Below, piece by piece: positions 45,144-55,600 of a DNA stretch of 64,000 bases. The stretch is from Cohaesibacter intestini. GTDB taxonomy: Bacteria; Pseudomonadota; Alphaproteobacteria; Rhizobiales; Cohaesibacteraceae. Both the position numbers and the translations under genes were made by a program. Every line of letters begins with the position of its first letter. The first letter of the stretch is position 1. Under the pieces are notes generated by a model. It made no database searches, was not told the origin of the DNA, and worked only from the letters and a program-made list of their open reading frames with translations. The stretch lies in NCBI RefSeq assembly GCF_003324485.1, contig NZ_QODK01000001.1, positions 1,217,285-1,281,284 on the forward strand. The letters run 5' to 3'.

Positions 45144-46121
45144 ATGAGCAACGAACTTTCCCAATTGCCGGATACCGAAGTATCCGTGCGCGAAACCTTT
45201 GGCATCGACGCGGACTGGATGGTGCCAGCCTTCAGTGAAGCGAATGAATATGTGCCGGATCTGGATCCGGACTATCTGTTCGACAAGCAGACAACGCTCG
45301 CCATTCTTGCCGGCTTTGCTCACAATCGGCGGGTGATGATTTCCGGGTATCATGGCACGGGTAAGTCTTCTCATATCGAACAGGTCGCTGCCCGGCTGAA
45401 CTGGCCTTGTGTGCGCGTCAACCTCGATAGTCATATTTCGCGTATCGATCTGATCGGCAAGGACGCCATCGTCCTCAAAGAAGGCAAGCAGATCACCGAA
45501 TTCCGCGATGGCATCCTGCCATGGGCGCTGCAAAACAATGTGGCGCTGGTGTTTGACGAATATGATGCGGGTCGTCCGGATGTGATGTTTGTCATTCAGC
45601 GCGTGCTGGAAGTGGCCGGTCGCCTGACTCTGCTTGACCAGAACCGCGTCATCCGTCCGCATCCATCCTTCCGCCTGTTTGCCACCGCCAACACGGTTGG
45701 TCTTGGGGATACGTCGGGCCTGTATCACGGCACCCAGCAGATCAACCAGGGCCAGATGGACCGCTGGTCGATTGTCACTACGCTCAACTATTTGCCGCAT
45801 GACAATGAAGTGGGCATCGTTTGCGCCAAAGTGAAATCGCTCAAGGGCGATGAAGGCAAGGTGACCGCCGGCAAGATGGTGCGTGTTGCCGATCTGACCC
45901 GCAATGCTTTCATGAATGGCGACCTGTCGACCGTCATGAGCCCGCGTTCGGTGATCACCTGGGCCGAAAATGCCGACATTTTCGCGGATATTGGCTTTGC
46001 CTTCCGGGTAACCTTCCTGAACAAATGCGATGAGCTGGAGCAGCCGCTTGTGGCAGAGTTCTACCAGCGTTGCTTTGGCGAGGAACTGCCGGAAAGCTCC
46101 GTGAATGTCGCTGTGAGCTAA
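45144..46121 (+). CDS. cobS: cobaltochelatase subunit CobS
   Basis: A 325-residue AAA+ ATPase of the CobNST cobalt chelatase of aerobic B12 synthesis. It begins [20 protein letters not shown]. Walker [10 protein letters not shown] lies at about 68-76, Walker B in [20 protein letters not shown], and [20 protein letters not shown] supplies sensor 1. It is followed after 45 bp by cobT. The large subunit gene cobN is not in the window. The pathway links to the B12-dependent Ecm at 15650. Confidence 0.95.
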   Translation: MSNELSQLPDTEVSVRETFGIDADWMVPAFSEANEYVPDLDPDYLFDKQTTLAILAGFAHNRRVMISGYHGTGKSSHIEQVAARLNWPCVRVNLDSHISRIDLIGKDAIVLKEGKQITEFRDGILPWALQNNVALVFDEYDAGRPDVMFVIQRVLEVAGRLTLLDQNRVIRPHPSFRLFATANTVGLGDTSGLYHGTQQINQGQMDRWSIVTTLNYLPHDNEVGIVCAKVKSLKGDEGKVTAGKMVRVADLTRNAFMNGDLSTVMSPRSVITWAENADIFADIGFAFRVTFLNKCDELEQPLVAEFYQRCFGEELPESSVNVAVS

Positions 46122-46166
46122 GGCTCACAGCATCCTGTTGCAAGTTGGTGGACGAAGAAGAAGCCC

Positions 46167-48071
46167 ATGTCGAGCAAGTCACCCTCAAAGCTGCACGGTC
46201 ATGTTGACCCGAATGAACGGTTCAAGCATTCGGTCAGCGGCACCCTGAAAGCCATTGCCGGTCATGTGGAGCTGGATGTGCATTTCTCTGCCGATCGACC
46301 CATGCTGGTGTCCGGTCAGGCGCGTCTGCCGGAACCGCCGCGTGCGCTCACTGCTGAGAAAGCCGCGATTCTGCGCGGGCAGGCCGACAGTCTTGCTTTG
46401 CGGGTCGCCTGTCATGATCCGCGTGTTCACGCAAAGCATGCGCCGGACGGGGCGCGGGCGCGTGGGGTGTTTGATGCGGTCGAGCAGGCGCGGGTGGAAG
46501 CCATTGGCGCACGCCAGATGGAAGGTCTGGCGGGCAACCTCTCGGCGATGCTCGAAGATCGCTATAGCCGCTATGTGGCAGGGGATTCGAGCCGCATTGA
46601 AGAGGCACCGCTTGATCATGTGCTCTCTCTTATCGTGCGTGAGAAACTGACCGGCAAACCGATCCCCGACAGCGCTCATGCGCTGGTCGAGCAATGGCGC
46701 GGCTGGGTCGAGCAGACCGCCGAAGGCAGTCTTGACGGTCTGGCCGAGGATATTCAGGATCAGGCCAAATTTGCCCGCCGCTTGCGTCGGGTGCTGGCGG
46801 ATCTCGACGTTGCCGATGACATGGGCGGAGAAGCCGAAGACAGCGAAGAAAATGCTGACGATAGCGAATCTGGCAATAATGACGATGTCGAGAATGATCG
46901 CGAAACCGAGGAATCTTCCGAGGGCGAGCAGCAGCAGGATCAGGAAGCCCAAGCAAGCGCTGAAGAGCAGGATGAGGGCGAGTCCGAGGCTGATGAACAG
47001 ACCAGTCAGGACATGATCGATTATGAGGATTTCGATGGTGAGGAATCCGGCGAGACCATGTCCCAGAAGGATTATGGCCGCAACGAGCCGGACACCCGCT
47101 ATCGCGTCTTCACCCAGAGCTTTGACGAAATCATCCATGCCGAGGATTTGTGCGAGACGGCCGAGCTTGATCGGTTGCGGGCCCAACTCGACAAGCAGCT
47201 GCAGAACTTGCATCAGGTTGTGGCCCGTCTGGCCAACCGGCTGCAACGTCGCCTGTTGGCGCAGCAGAATCGTGGCTGGGATTTCGATCTCGAAGAAGGA
47301 TTACTTGATACCGCCCGCCTGACCCGCGTGGTGACGGATCCAATGCGGCCGCTGTCTTTCAAATGGGAGCAGGACACTGAATTCCGCGATACGGTCGTCA
47401 CGTTGCTGATTGACAATTCCGGCTCGATGCGCGGGCGACCGATTTCCATTGCGGCGACCTGTGCCGACATTCTGGCCCGGACGCTGGAGCGGTGCAACGT
47501 CAAGGTCGAGATTCTTGGCTTTACCACCAAGGCCTGGAAGGGCGGTCAGTCGCGCGAAGCGTGGCTGAAGGCTGAAAAGCCACTCAACCCGGGACGCCTG
47601 AACGACCTTCGGCATATCATTTATAAATCTGCAGATAGTCCGTGGCGTCGGGCCCGGCGCAATCTTGGCTTGATGATGCGCGAAGGACTGCTGAAAGAGA
47701 ATATCGATGGGGAGGCGCTCGATTGGGCGCATAAGCGCCTGTTGGCGCGGCCCGAACAGCGCAAGATCCTGATGATGATTTCGGATGGTGCGCCGGTTGA
47801 TGACAGCACCTTGTCGGTCAATCCGGGCAATTATCTTGAAAAGCACCTGCGCGAAGTGATCGAGGAGATCGAAACCCGTTCACCGGTCAATCTGCTGGCC
47901 ATCGGCATCGGCCATGATGTGACGCGCTATTATCAGCGGGCCCTGACGATCATTGATGCGGAAGAGTTGGGTGGGGCGATGACCGAGAAGCTGGCCGAAC
48001 TGTTTGATGAGAATGCCCAGCCAACCATTGACCCCCGCAAGGCGGCGCGGCGCAAGATGCGGAGACGCTAG
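46167..48071 (+). CDS. cobT: cobaltochelatase subunit CobT
   Basis: A 634-residue partner of CobS in cobalt insertion. The N-terminal part (about 1-210) is helical. A very acidic linker at about 215-300 (Asp/Glu/Ser runs) follows. The C-terminal von Willebrand A domain carries a MIDAS motif DNSGS near residue 416 in [15 protein letters not shown], and [20 protein letters not shown] later on. Length and layout match CobT. It ends one base before the next gene's ATG. Confidence 0.95.
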   Translation: MSSKSPSKLHGHVDPNERFKHSVSGTLKAIAGHVELDVHFSADRPMLVSGQARLPEPPRALTAEKAAILRGQADSLALRVACHDPRVHAKHAPDGARARGVFDAVEQARVEAIGARQMEGLAGNLSAMLEDRYSRYVAGDSSRIEEAPLDHVLSLIVREKLTGKPIPDSAHALVEQWRGWVEQTAEGSLDGLAEDIQDQAKFARRLRRVLADLDVADDMGGEAEDSEENADDSESGNNDDVENDRETEESSEGEQQQDQEAQASAEEQDEGESEADEQTSQDMIDYEDFDGEESGETMSQKDYGRNEPDTRYRVFTQSFDEIIHAEDLCETAELDRLRAQLDKQLQNLHQVVARLANRLQRRLLAQQNRGWDFDLEEGLLDTARLTRVVTDPMRPLSFKWEQDTEFRDTVVTLLIDNSGSMRGRPISIAATCADILARTLERCNVKVEILGFTTKAWKGGQSREAWLKAEKPLNPGRLNDLRHIIYKSADSPWRRARRNLGLMMREGLLKENIDGEALDWAHKRLLARPEQRKILMMISDGAPVDDSTLSVNPGNYLEKHLREVIEEIETRSPVNLLAIGIGHDVTRYYQRALTIIDAEELGGAMTEKLAELFDENAQPTIDPRKAARRKMRRR

Positions 48072-48072
48072 C

Positions 48073-49179
48073 ATGCCTGCGCACGACCCTTTGAGAGGCC
48101 GGACTATCCGGCCTTTTGGTCGTTTGCTGGCCTGCACCGCCCTGCTGGGCTTTTCCCTGTTTGTTTCGCCGCAAGGCTTGCCCCTCGCTGTTGTGCCTGT
48201 GAAGGCGGCTGAGCCTGTTCGCTTGCCACCCGTGCGGTTGCCGATGGCGGCACCGAAATTTGAACCTCTCTCCATTCAGGCGACCCCCATCCGTTCCTTT
48301 GGCGGTTATGGCACCGATGACAATGTCTATGGCAAGCTTCATTGGCTGGGCGGGCTGGAGCTTGAAAGCGATCATGACAGGTTTGGTGGCTTCTCCGGGC
48401 TGGCCTTTCTTGATTCGCAAACCTTTCTGGCTGTTGGTGACAAGGGAACGGTGTTGAAAGCGCGTTTGCTGCTCAAGGATGGCAGGCCAGATGGTGTGGA
48501 GGCGGGGCCGATGCGCCATTTGCCGCAGCTGTCGGAGCGGATGGAAGGCTGGCAGCGGGATAGCGAGGGTTTGGCGCTGCACGATAAGGCTGCTTATGTC
48601 AGTTTTGAAGGGGATGCGCGGGTCGTACGCTACGGGCTCACCAAGGAGGGAACCTTTACCCGCCAGAGCCGCTCTTTGCCATTGCCACGCTCTGTGTTGC
48701 GCGGGGCTAAGGCCAATACAGGCTTTGAGGCGATTGCCTTTTCACCGGAAGGCACGCGCCACGACGGTTCGTTCATTCTGATCAGCGAGCGTTTTGCGGG
48801 GGATCAGATACAGGGCTGGATTGTGCGCAATGGCAAGGCGCAGGCCTTTACCGTGCCGGAGCAGGGCGGGTTGGCGGTCACCGACGCCGCCTTCACAAGG
48901 GCGGGGGATTTGCTGATTCTGGAGCGGAAAGTCTCGCTGTTTGGCGGCTTGCAGATTCGCATCCGTCGGGTGCGGGCTGCGGATTTTGGTGCGGGGGCGA
49001 TCGAGCGCACGGATATCCTGCTGACAGGCAATCTGTCCCATGCGCTTGACAATATGGAAGGCATGGCGGTCCAGCCGCAGCCGGATGGCTCTCACCTGAT
49101 CACGCTGATCTCTGACGACAATTTCAATCCCCTGCAACGTACCTTACTGTTGCAGTTCCTGTTGCCTGCGGGGCAATGA
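48073..49179 (+). CDS. secreted esterase-like/phytase-like beta-propeller protein
   Basis: A 368-residue exported protein. A signal sequence covers about residues 14-46 (LLACTALLGFSLFVSPQGLP). The rest is the 'esterase-like activity of phytase' domain: GGLELESDHDRFGGFSGLAF, GDKGTVLKARLLLKDGRPDG, DSEGLALHDKAAYVSFEG, NTGFEAIAFSPEG, and NMEGMAVQPQPDGSHLITLI. The repeats suggest a six-bladed propeller. The catalytic activity of the family is little studied. ATG 48073 is two bases after the cobT stop, so it is cotranscribed, though a B12 link is not evident. Confidence 0.88.
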   Translation: MPAHDPLRGRTIRPFGRLLACTALLGFSLFVSPQGLPLAVVPVKAAEPVRLPPVRLPMAAPKFEPLSIQATPIRSFGGYGTDDNVYGKLHWLGGLELESDHDRFGGFSGLAFLDSQTFLAVGDKGTVLKARLLLKDGRPDGVEAGPMRHLPQLSERMEGWQRDSEGLALHDKAAYVSFEGDARVVRYGLTKEGTFTRQSRSLPLPRSVLRGAKANTGFEAIAFSPEGTRHDGSFILISERFAGDQIQGWIVRNGKAQAFTVPEQGGLAVTDAAFTRAGDLLILERKVSLFGGLQIRIRRVRAADFGAGAIERTDILLTGNLSHALDNMEGMAVQPQPDGSHLITLISDDNFNPLQRTLLLQFLLPAGQ

Positions 49180-49213
49180 AAAACCGGCCAGATCGGGTCT
49201 GGCCGGTTTCTTC
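49180..49213 (+). terminator. rho-independent terminator of the cobST operon
   Basis: AAACCGGCCAGA-tcggg-TCTGGCCGGTTT followed by CTTCT, starting directly at the stop codon of the last gene. Confidence 0.88.
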
Positions 49214-49256
49214 TATTCTTTGCAGTTCTGGCTTTGGATGATCGAGTGCCAATCCC

Positions 49257-49907
49257 TCAGGCAGACGGGGCCAGCGCGTCAACGCGACCGCGCAGGATTT
49301 TGTAGGGGGCCAACATGATCAGCGAAACCAGCATTTTTACCAGATAATCGCCAATGGCCCAACTGATCCAGCGTGGGGCTTCAGCCGTGGCTACACCCAG
49401 CAGCGGCGCATGGTCGGTCGGGAAACCATCGGGCGTCATGCCAAAGCCGGTGTCGAGTATGGCGAACTGAACCGAGAAGGCGATGCCGAAAAAGATGATC
49501 GTATCGAGGGTCGAGCCGAGGAAGGAGGATGTCAGCGGGGCTTTCCACCATGCATCCTGACGCAGACGGTTGAAGATGAAGACATCCAGCATCTGGGCAA
49601 CCATGAAGGCAGTGCCAGAGGCAATGGCAATGCGTGGGGTGGCGAGCCAGATTGACAGGACCACAGCCAGCGCAAAACCGACCAGCACGATCAGGCGGGC
49701 CACTTTGGGGCCAAATTTGCGATTGGTCAGGTCGGTAACAAGGAAAGCCATCGGATAGGTGAAGGCGCCCCAGGTCAGGAGATCCTGCAGACCGAATGGA
49801 TGGAAGGGAAACTGAACCAGATAGTTCGAGGCGGCGACAACGCCAACCATAGCCAGAATGGCGAGGCCCAGAGCAGCTGAGCCAGCTTTTTCATGAGTAG
49901 CAACCAT
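49257..49907 (-). CDS. yhhQ: queuosine precursor transporter (YhhQ/QPTR family)
   Basis: A 216-residue inner-membrane importer of preQ0/preQ1 or related 7-deazaguanines. It has about six helices. The family blocks are LTWGAFTYPMAFLVTDLTNR, ATPRIAIASGTAFMVAQMLD and VFIFNRLRQDAWWKAPLTSS followed by FLGSTLDTIIFFGIAF. ATG 49907 follows AGGAGGGTGACAC. No preQ1 riboswitch was recognised upstream. It fits with gluQRS at 20102, which also acts on queuosine. Confidence 0.9.
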   Translation of the reverse strand: MVATHEKAGSAALGLAILAMVGVVAASNYLVQFPFHPFGLQDLLTWGAFTYPMAFLVTDLTNRKFGPKVARLIVLVGFALAVVLSIWLATPRIAIASGTAFMVAQMLDVFIFNRLRQDAWWKAPLTSSFLGSTLDTIIFFGIAFSVQFAILDTGFGMTPDGFPTDHAPLLGVATAEAPRWISWAIGDYLVKMLVSLIMLAPYKILRGRVDALAPSA

Positions 49908-49965
49908 GTGTCACCCTCCTATGTTGGCCGCAAATGGGAGAATAGCCCAAAGCGGATTAAGATAC

Positions 49966-49990
49966 AAAAACAGCGCCCGTGAGGCGCTGC
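49966..49990 (-). terminator. rho-independent terminator of rpmB
   Basis: AGCGCC-cgtga-GGCGCT, followed on the minus strand by GTTTTTG. It is 49 bp past the rpmB stop. Confidence 0.85.
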
Positions 49991-50038
49991 TTTCTTGTCG
50001 TGTCAAAGGCAGCCTGCGCTTGGCAGACCTACCGCTGC

Positions 50039-50329
50039 TTAGGAAGCAACAGTCTGTGCCTTCTGGATCTTGCGTTTGATCTGCAGAGCGTTGCTCGACA
50101 GTTCAGAGTCTTTGGCTTTAGCCAAGAAAGCATCAAGGCCGCCACGATGCTCAACAGACCGCAGGGCGTGAGCGCTAACGCGCATCTTAACGCCGGTGCC
50201 GAGGGTTTCGCTCAGCAGAGTCACATTCACCAGGTTTGGCAAAAAGCGACGACGGGTTCTGTTTTTTGCGTGGCTGACATTGTTACCGGACTGAACGCCT
50301 TTACCGGTCAGTTCACAGCGACGTGCCAT
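50039..50329 (-). CDS. rpmB: 50S ribosomal protein L28
   Basis: A 96-residue ribosomal protein beginning [20 protein letters not shown], with [20 protein letters not shown] as expected. It is of the longer alphaproteobacterial type. The gene is monocistronic and divergent from the DUF3108 gene across 519 bp. Confidence 0.97.
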   Translation of the reverse strand: MARRCELTGKGVQSGNNVSHAKNRTRRRFLPNLVNVTLLSETLGTGVKMRVSAHALRSVEHRGGLDAFLAKAKDSELSSNALQIKRKIQKAQTVAS

Positions 50330-50848
50330 GGAAAATCCCTCACAAATTATTAGGACGCCACCGGGCGCCCGCTCATTTCATATTCTGTGTTCGGCCAGTC
50401 TGACAGAGCAGATTGGCTGAAAAGTCGCCCCGGTATAGTGATCCTGAAAGGCTACGTCAAGCATTTCTGAGCCTTTGCGCCGTTTCTTTTCCCATTTCCT
50501 GCCTGAAGCCATGAGAAAGAGGGGGCGCTTTTCCACGCGACTGGATGAATTGTGAAGAATCTGTCGACTGAAGGCCTGTTTTGCAACTTTGTTTTCAGCC
50601 CTAGGCCGCCAAGAGCCTTCAATTTGCCTCAATTGTTTCGGACTACGGGTTTGTCGCAATTTGTTAACCATATTCAGAGACAGTGATAGTCTAGTGGTCG
50701 TGCTGGTTGGGATGTGGCCACGCATGGCACGCATGGAATGTGTCACAGTTCTGTGGAACTCACTGTGCGCTGTTTGGGAAATTGCACTTCCTTTTGCCAA
50801 TCTGTTGCCGTTTACATCAGGCCACTCGTTTGCGTTTTGGGGATTAGA
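50330..50848. other. 519-bp gap between rpmB and the DUF3108 gene
   Basis: No supported gene. Several open frames cross it but show no ribosome site or family motif. It must carry the strong rpmB promoter on the left part. A TTAACCAT octamer lies near 50664. Confidence 0.4.
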
Positions 50849-51733
50849 ATGCTGAGCGCGATGCAAGATATCTTGAAAATGCCCATTATCCGCACCTGCG
50901 GGGGCGCAGTCCAGACCCGCTCTGTAAGGGCCGGTTTGCTGGGGGCATGTTTTTGTGTGGGCCTGACGGGTGGGGTTGTCCTCACCCCGGTTTTGGCCGA
51001 TGCCACGGAAATCGAGGCCACCTTTGGTATTTCGATTGCCGGAATTCCGGTTGGTAAGGGGTCAGCAAAAGCCAGCGTCAACGGGCGCAAATATGAAATT
51101 GATGCTTTCGCCAAGACATCCGGGGTGTCCAAGCTGTTTATCGACAGTAAGGGACGTGCGATCAGCAAGGGGCGCTTTAACAGCAAGACCATGCTGCCAA
51201 CGATGTATGCCCTGAATTCCAAGGAAGACAAAATCCACAATGTGGTTCAGATCGCCATGCGGTCGGGCAATGTCAGTGATTTTTCGGCCTCCCCACCGGT
51301 TTCAAAGCACAAAGACCGGATTCCGCTGAAACGGGTGCATACCCGGGGTATCATTGACCCGCTATCCAGTCTGTTGATGTCCGTCCGTTCCCCCAAGGAT
51401 CGGGTTGGCAAGACGGTCTGCGATCGGACGATCCGGATGTTTGATGGGCGCTGGCGCTACAATATCGAGCTTTATTATAAGAGCACCGACACGGTGAAGG
51501 GCAGCTATCATGGAGCCTATAGCGGACCGGTCACCAAATGCGGGGCGCGATTCCGATTCGTCGCCGGTCATCGGCCCAACAAGGCCAGCACCAAGTTTAT
51601 GGAGAGCAACAAGGATCTGGAGGCCTGGTTTATTCCCGTGGCGGATGAACCCGTGGTCGCGGTCTATCGCATCCAAATGGGAACGAATATCGGCCGTTTC
51701 GTGTTGCAGGCCAGAGAGATCCAATTCAACTGA
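50849..51733 (+). CDS. DUF3108 domain periplasmic protein
   Basis: A 294-residue exported protein of unknown function. A hydrophobic signal segment lies at about residues 29-50 (GLLGACFCVGLTGGVVLTPV). The DUF3108 beta-rich domain follows: TFGISIAGIPVGKGSAKASV, KTSGVSKLFIDSKGRAISKG and RFRFVAGHRPNKASTKFMES. It has conserved cysteines in GKTVCDRTIRMFDGRW and TKCGARF. ATG 50849 has GGGGA at good spacing. Location beside rpmB and a large helicase gene is typical for the order. Confidence 0.85.
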   Translation: MLSAMQDILKMPIIRTCGGAVQTRSVRAGLLGACFCVGLTGGVVLTPVLADATEIEATFGISIAGIPVGKGSAKASVNGRKYEIDAFAKTSGVSKLFIDSKGRAISKGRFNSKTMLPTMYALNSKEDKIHNVVQIAMRSGNVSDFSASPPVSKHKDRIPLKRVHTRGIIDPLSSLLMSVRSPKDRVGKTVCDRTIRMFDGRWRYNIELYYKSTDTVKGSYHGAYSGPVTKCGARFRFVAGHRPNKASTKFMESNKDLEAWFIPVADEPVVAVYRIQMGTNIGRFVLQAREIQFN

Positions 51734-52641
51734 TCCTGTGGTCATGAACTGATTACTTACCGAAAAAAAGGGGGCATGTGCCCCCTTTTTTGTTTGCCTT
51801 GTCTGGTCAACAGGACAGGCGGGGTCAAACGCCTTGGCTGCGCTTGAGACGCGCACCGGTTGATTGTCCAGCGCTTGCCTCCTGTCCCTACTGCCTTCCC
51901 TTTCGATATATGAGATGGATCTGTCTCCACGCACACCAGATGGGGGAGTGTGCCGCTTGCGTGATGTGTCAAATCGGGACGGTTGGTTAATGATCAAAGT
52001 TTGAGCATCAGCAGGGATTTGGTTCGTTATACTCATATCACCTAGATATTGATGGCGGGGGCAAATTTGTGGGTATATCTGGCGGGAACATTTTGAGAAC
52101 ATGGCGAAAGAAGCGATTCGTGCAGAGTTTGTTCTCTCTGCGTTCAAAGGGTTAACGCGAAGCGCTCTGTTGTGGGGAAATTGTTAACCAATTGAAAATA
52201 TGGCTTTGTTTCGAATTGATGCGAAGTGGTTAAAAAATATACAGGCCGTGCTGCGATTTTGGGCAGACTGTTTCCAAATGGTTTATGAGCTGCCACGAGA
52301 TCTTGTGTCTGTCACGCTATTGTCATCTATATCGAGATAGAACAATATAGGAACATGTGAAAGTCGTCGATTCGGGCATGATTCGTTCCAGACTCGTTCT
52401 TTTCGTTAATATTGGTGCGGTTGCGCGGCTTTGGGTTGAATGTTGCAAGGATGTCGTGGCCGACGGGAAAAAGAGCAAGTGGTCCGATTGTTGCTTGCAA
52501 GCATGAAGCCGCTTTTGAGATAAGAAGAGCACGAACAGGCATCCGCCATTGTGTGAAAGATTTCGCACATTCGAAGAAAGACACCAGAGACGAGCCGACC
52601 TTGATGAGATGCCGGCTCTCAGACAGGCCATCGGCACGTCC
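51734..52641. other. 908-bp stretch before the Suv3-type helicase, longest gap in the window
   Basis: Apart from the terminator at 51763-51792, no gene, RNA family or clear repeat was recognised. Between about 52000 and 52330 it is clearly AT-richer than neighbouring genes and has several TATA-like elements (for example TATACT near 52030). It could house a long leader, a small RNA or promoter sites. Confidence 0.4.
51763..51792. terminator. strong bidirectional-type terminator after the DUF3108 gene
   Basis: AAAAAAAGGGGGCA-tg-TGCCCCCTTTTTT, 30 bp past the stop codon. Confidence 0.93.
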
Positions 52642-55600
52642 ATGACCAAGAAGAAACATACCGATTCCCCTTTTGCCTCGCTGGCCGGGTTGGCGGACAG
52701 CCTGAAGGGTGAGGCCGAGGCGAAGGCGCGCGCCGAGGCTGAAGACCGTTTGCGGGTCAAGCGGGCCGAGACTATCGCCGCAGGGCGGCCCGATGCCTTT
52801 GCGGGAATTGAAGCAGAGCTGATGCGCCGTGCGCAAGATCAAGGTCTGCCGGATGAGCGTGCATCGCGGCCCAAAACCGATCAGCCTTTTGCGGGCGCGC
52901 ATCTCAAAGACAAGCCTTCTGCCGATGAGCCTTCCATGGAAGCGCAAATGGCCGCGCTGCTGAGCGCCAGCGATCCTGTTGTTGAGGATCGTCAGGCAGC
53001 CCCACGCACAAAACCGAAAGCCAAGTTCAAATCCAAGGCGGCCCCGAAAGCCAAAAGGTCTGCGGACCAAGGTGCGCGGGCGCATATCCATCGGTTGAGC
53101 GAACAGGCGCCCGGCTGGGCGGACAATGTGGGTTTTGAGAGACGGGGCAATCCGGCTCTCGGGCATGTTCATGCGATTCTCGGGCCGACCAATACGGGCA
53201 AGACCCATATGGCGATTGAGCGGATGGTGGCCCATTCGTCGGGTATCATCGGGTTGCCGTTGCGGCTGCTGGCGCGGGAGGTCTATGGCAAGCTGGTGGC
53301 CAAGGTCGGGCCTGAGGCCGTCGCGCTGCATACGGGAGAAGAGCGGATCGTGCCGCAAGGGGCGCGCTATCATGTCTGCACTGTGGAAGCGATGCCTGCG
53401 CATGCCGATGTCGCCTTTGTCGCCATCGACGAGGTGCAGTTGGCGTCCGATTTCGAGCGCGGTCATGTCTTCACCGACCGTCTGTTGCATTTGCGCGGCC
53501 GCGAAGAAACCCTGTTGCTCGGCGCGGCGACGATGCAGCCGATGGTCGAGCAATTGCTGCCCGGAGCGACGATCACCAGCCGCCCGCGGATGTCGCAACT
53601 GACCTATGAGGGACAGAAGAAGCTGTCGCGTCTGCCGCGCCGGTCTGCGGTGGTGACTTTCTCGGTCAATGACGTCTATGCAATTGCCGAATTGGTTCGC
53701 CGCCAGAAGGGCGGCGCAGCGGTGGTGATGGGCAGTCTGTCTCCCCGCACCCGCAATGCGCAGGTCGAGCTGTTCCAGAATGGCGATGTGGACCATCTGA
53801 TCGCGACGGATGCGATCGGCATGGGGCTCAATCTCGATGTGGATCATGTGGCCTTTGCGGCGGAGAAAAAGTTTGACGGCTTTCAGCATCGCCGCCTGAC
53901 GGCTGCCGAGCTGGCGCAGATTGCCGGGCGAGCCGGGCGTCACACCCGCGACGGGACCTTCGGGGTCACGGGGCGGGTCAGCCCGTTCGAAGATGAATTG
54001 GTCGAGCAGCTTGAATGCCACGTCTTCCAGCCTGTCAAAATGCTGCAATGGCGCAATCGTATGTTGGATTTTTCCAGCTATGGCGATCTGATTGCCTCGC
54101 TGGAGGTCGCACCCAGCCAGCCGGGCCTGACCAAGGCCTTGCCCGCCAGTGATGTGCAGGCTCTTGAATTGCTTTACAAGGATCGCGACATTCAGCGGCG
54201 GACGGACAGCCCGGATTGTTTGCGATTGTTATGGGATGTCTGTCAGGTGCCGGACTATCGCAAGATTGCCCCGGCCAACCATGCAGAACTGATTGGCGTG
54301 CTGTTTCAGCAGCTCGAAGAACGGGGGACTTTGTCCAATGACTGGCTAACGGCACAGATTGCCTACGCGGATAGGATTGATGGCGATATTGACACACTCG
54401 CCAATAGAATTGCACATATCCGCACATGGACCTTTGTTGCCAATAAAAAGGGGTGGCTAGATGAACCCCTTTTGTGGCAAGAGAAAACCAGAGCCGTTGA
54501 GGACCGCTTGTCGGATGCCTTGCATGAGCGGCTCACCAAGCGCTTCATTGATAGGCGCACAAGTGTACTGATGAAACGTCTGAGAGAAAAAGCAATGCTC
54601 GAAGCGGAAATTACTCCTGCCGGTGACGTGCTGGTGGAAGGCCAGCATGTTGGTCAATTGCAAGGATTTCGCTTTGCGCCCGATGTGAGTGCTGAAGGCA
54701 ATGATGCCAAAGCTATTCATGCCGCCGCGCAGAAAGTCCTTTCTGTCGAATTCGAAAACAGATCGGAGAAAATCGCTGGCGCAGCCAATGATCAGTTCTT
54801 GTTATCCGGGGATGGAATCCTTCGGTGGCAGGGTGCGCCGATTGCCAAGCTGGTGGCTGGCGATGTGGTCCTGAAGCCGCGCCTGATGGTGTTGGCTGAT
54901 GAAGGTCTGAGCGGTGTCGCGCTGGAGAATGTCCAGTCGCGAATCAATCTTTGGTTGAGCAATCACATCAATCTGCTTTTGCAGCCTTTGGTGGATCTCT
55001 CGACAGTCGAGGAACTGGAAGGCATCGCCAAAGGGCTTGCGTTCCAACTCGTTGAAAATCTTGGTATTCTAGATCGTCGATCGGTCTCAGAAGATGTGCG
55101 TTCGCTCGATCAGGATGCCCGTGCCTCGTTGCGCAAGTTCGGTGTCAGGTTCGGTGCCTATCACATCTATATTCCGGCTCTTTTGAAGCCGGCACCAAGC
55201 ACGATGCTGGTGATGATGTGGGCCCTTCACAATGGTGGTCTGGATCAGGAAGGCATTCAGGATGTGCCGGCTCTGTCGGCTTCCGGCCGTACCTCTATTC
55301 CGATCAATGAGGCGATTGCACCGCAGCTCTACAAAACCGTCGGCTTCGGTGTTTATGGCAAGCGCGCGGTACGAATCGACATTCTCGAGCGTCTGGCCGA
55401 TCTCATTCGCCCGCTGCTCAGCTGGCGTCCAACCGAGGAAGCGCCCGAGCCGCCGGAAGGGGCTGTCGAGCGCGGTTTCACCGTGACGGTGGCCATGACC
55501 TCGCTGCTGGGATGTGCCGGGGAAGACTTCTCAACGATTCTCAAATCGCTTGGCTATCGGGTCGAGCGGCGCCGAATCGAGCCGGAGCAGCCAGCCGAAA

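Noticed and set aside
49908..49970. Possible preQ1 riboswitch before yhhQ
   Set aside because: The leader is too short and lacks the A-rich tail and pseudoknot pairing of known preQ1 types.
50661..50668. TTAACCAT octamer resembling a CtrA half-site before the DUF3108 gene
   Set aside because: A single half-site of this length is expected by chance and its full TTAA-N7-TTAA form is not present.
50378..50866. 162-codon minus-strand frame upstream of rpmB
   Set aside because: No motif or ribosome site; it overlaps the promoter region and the start of the DUF3108 gene.
52327..54048. 573-codon open frame on the minus strand across the Suv3-type gene
   Set aside because: It lies antisense to a well-conserved helicase; the long frame follows from the third-position GC bias of the real gene and has no family motif.
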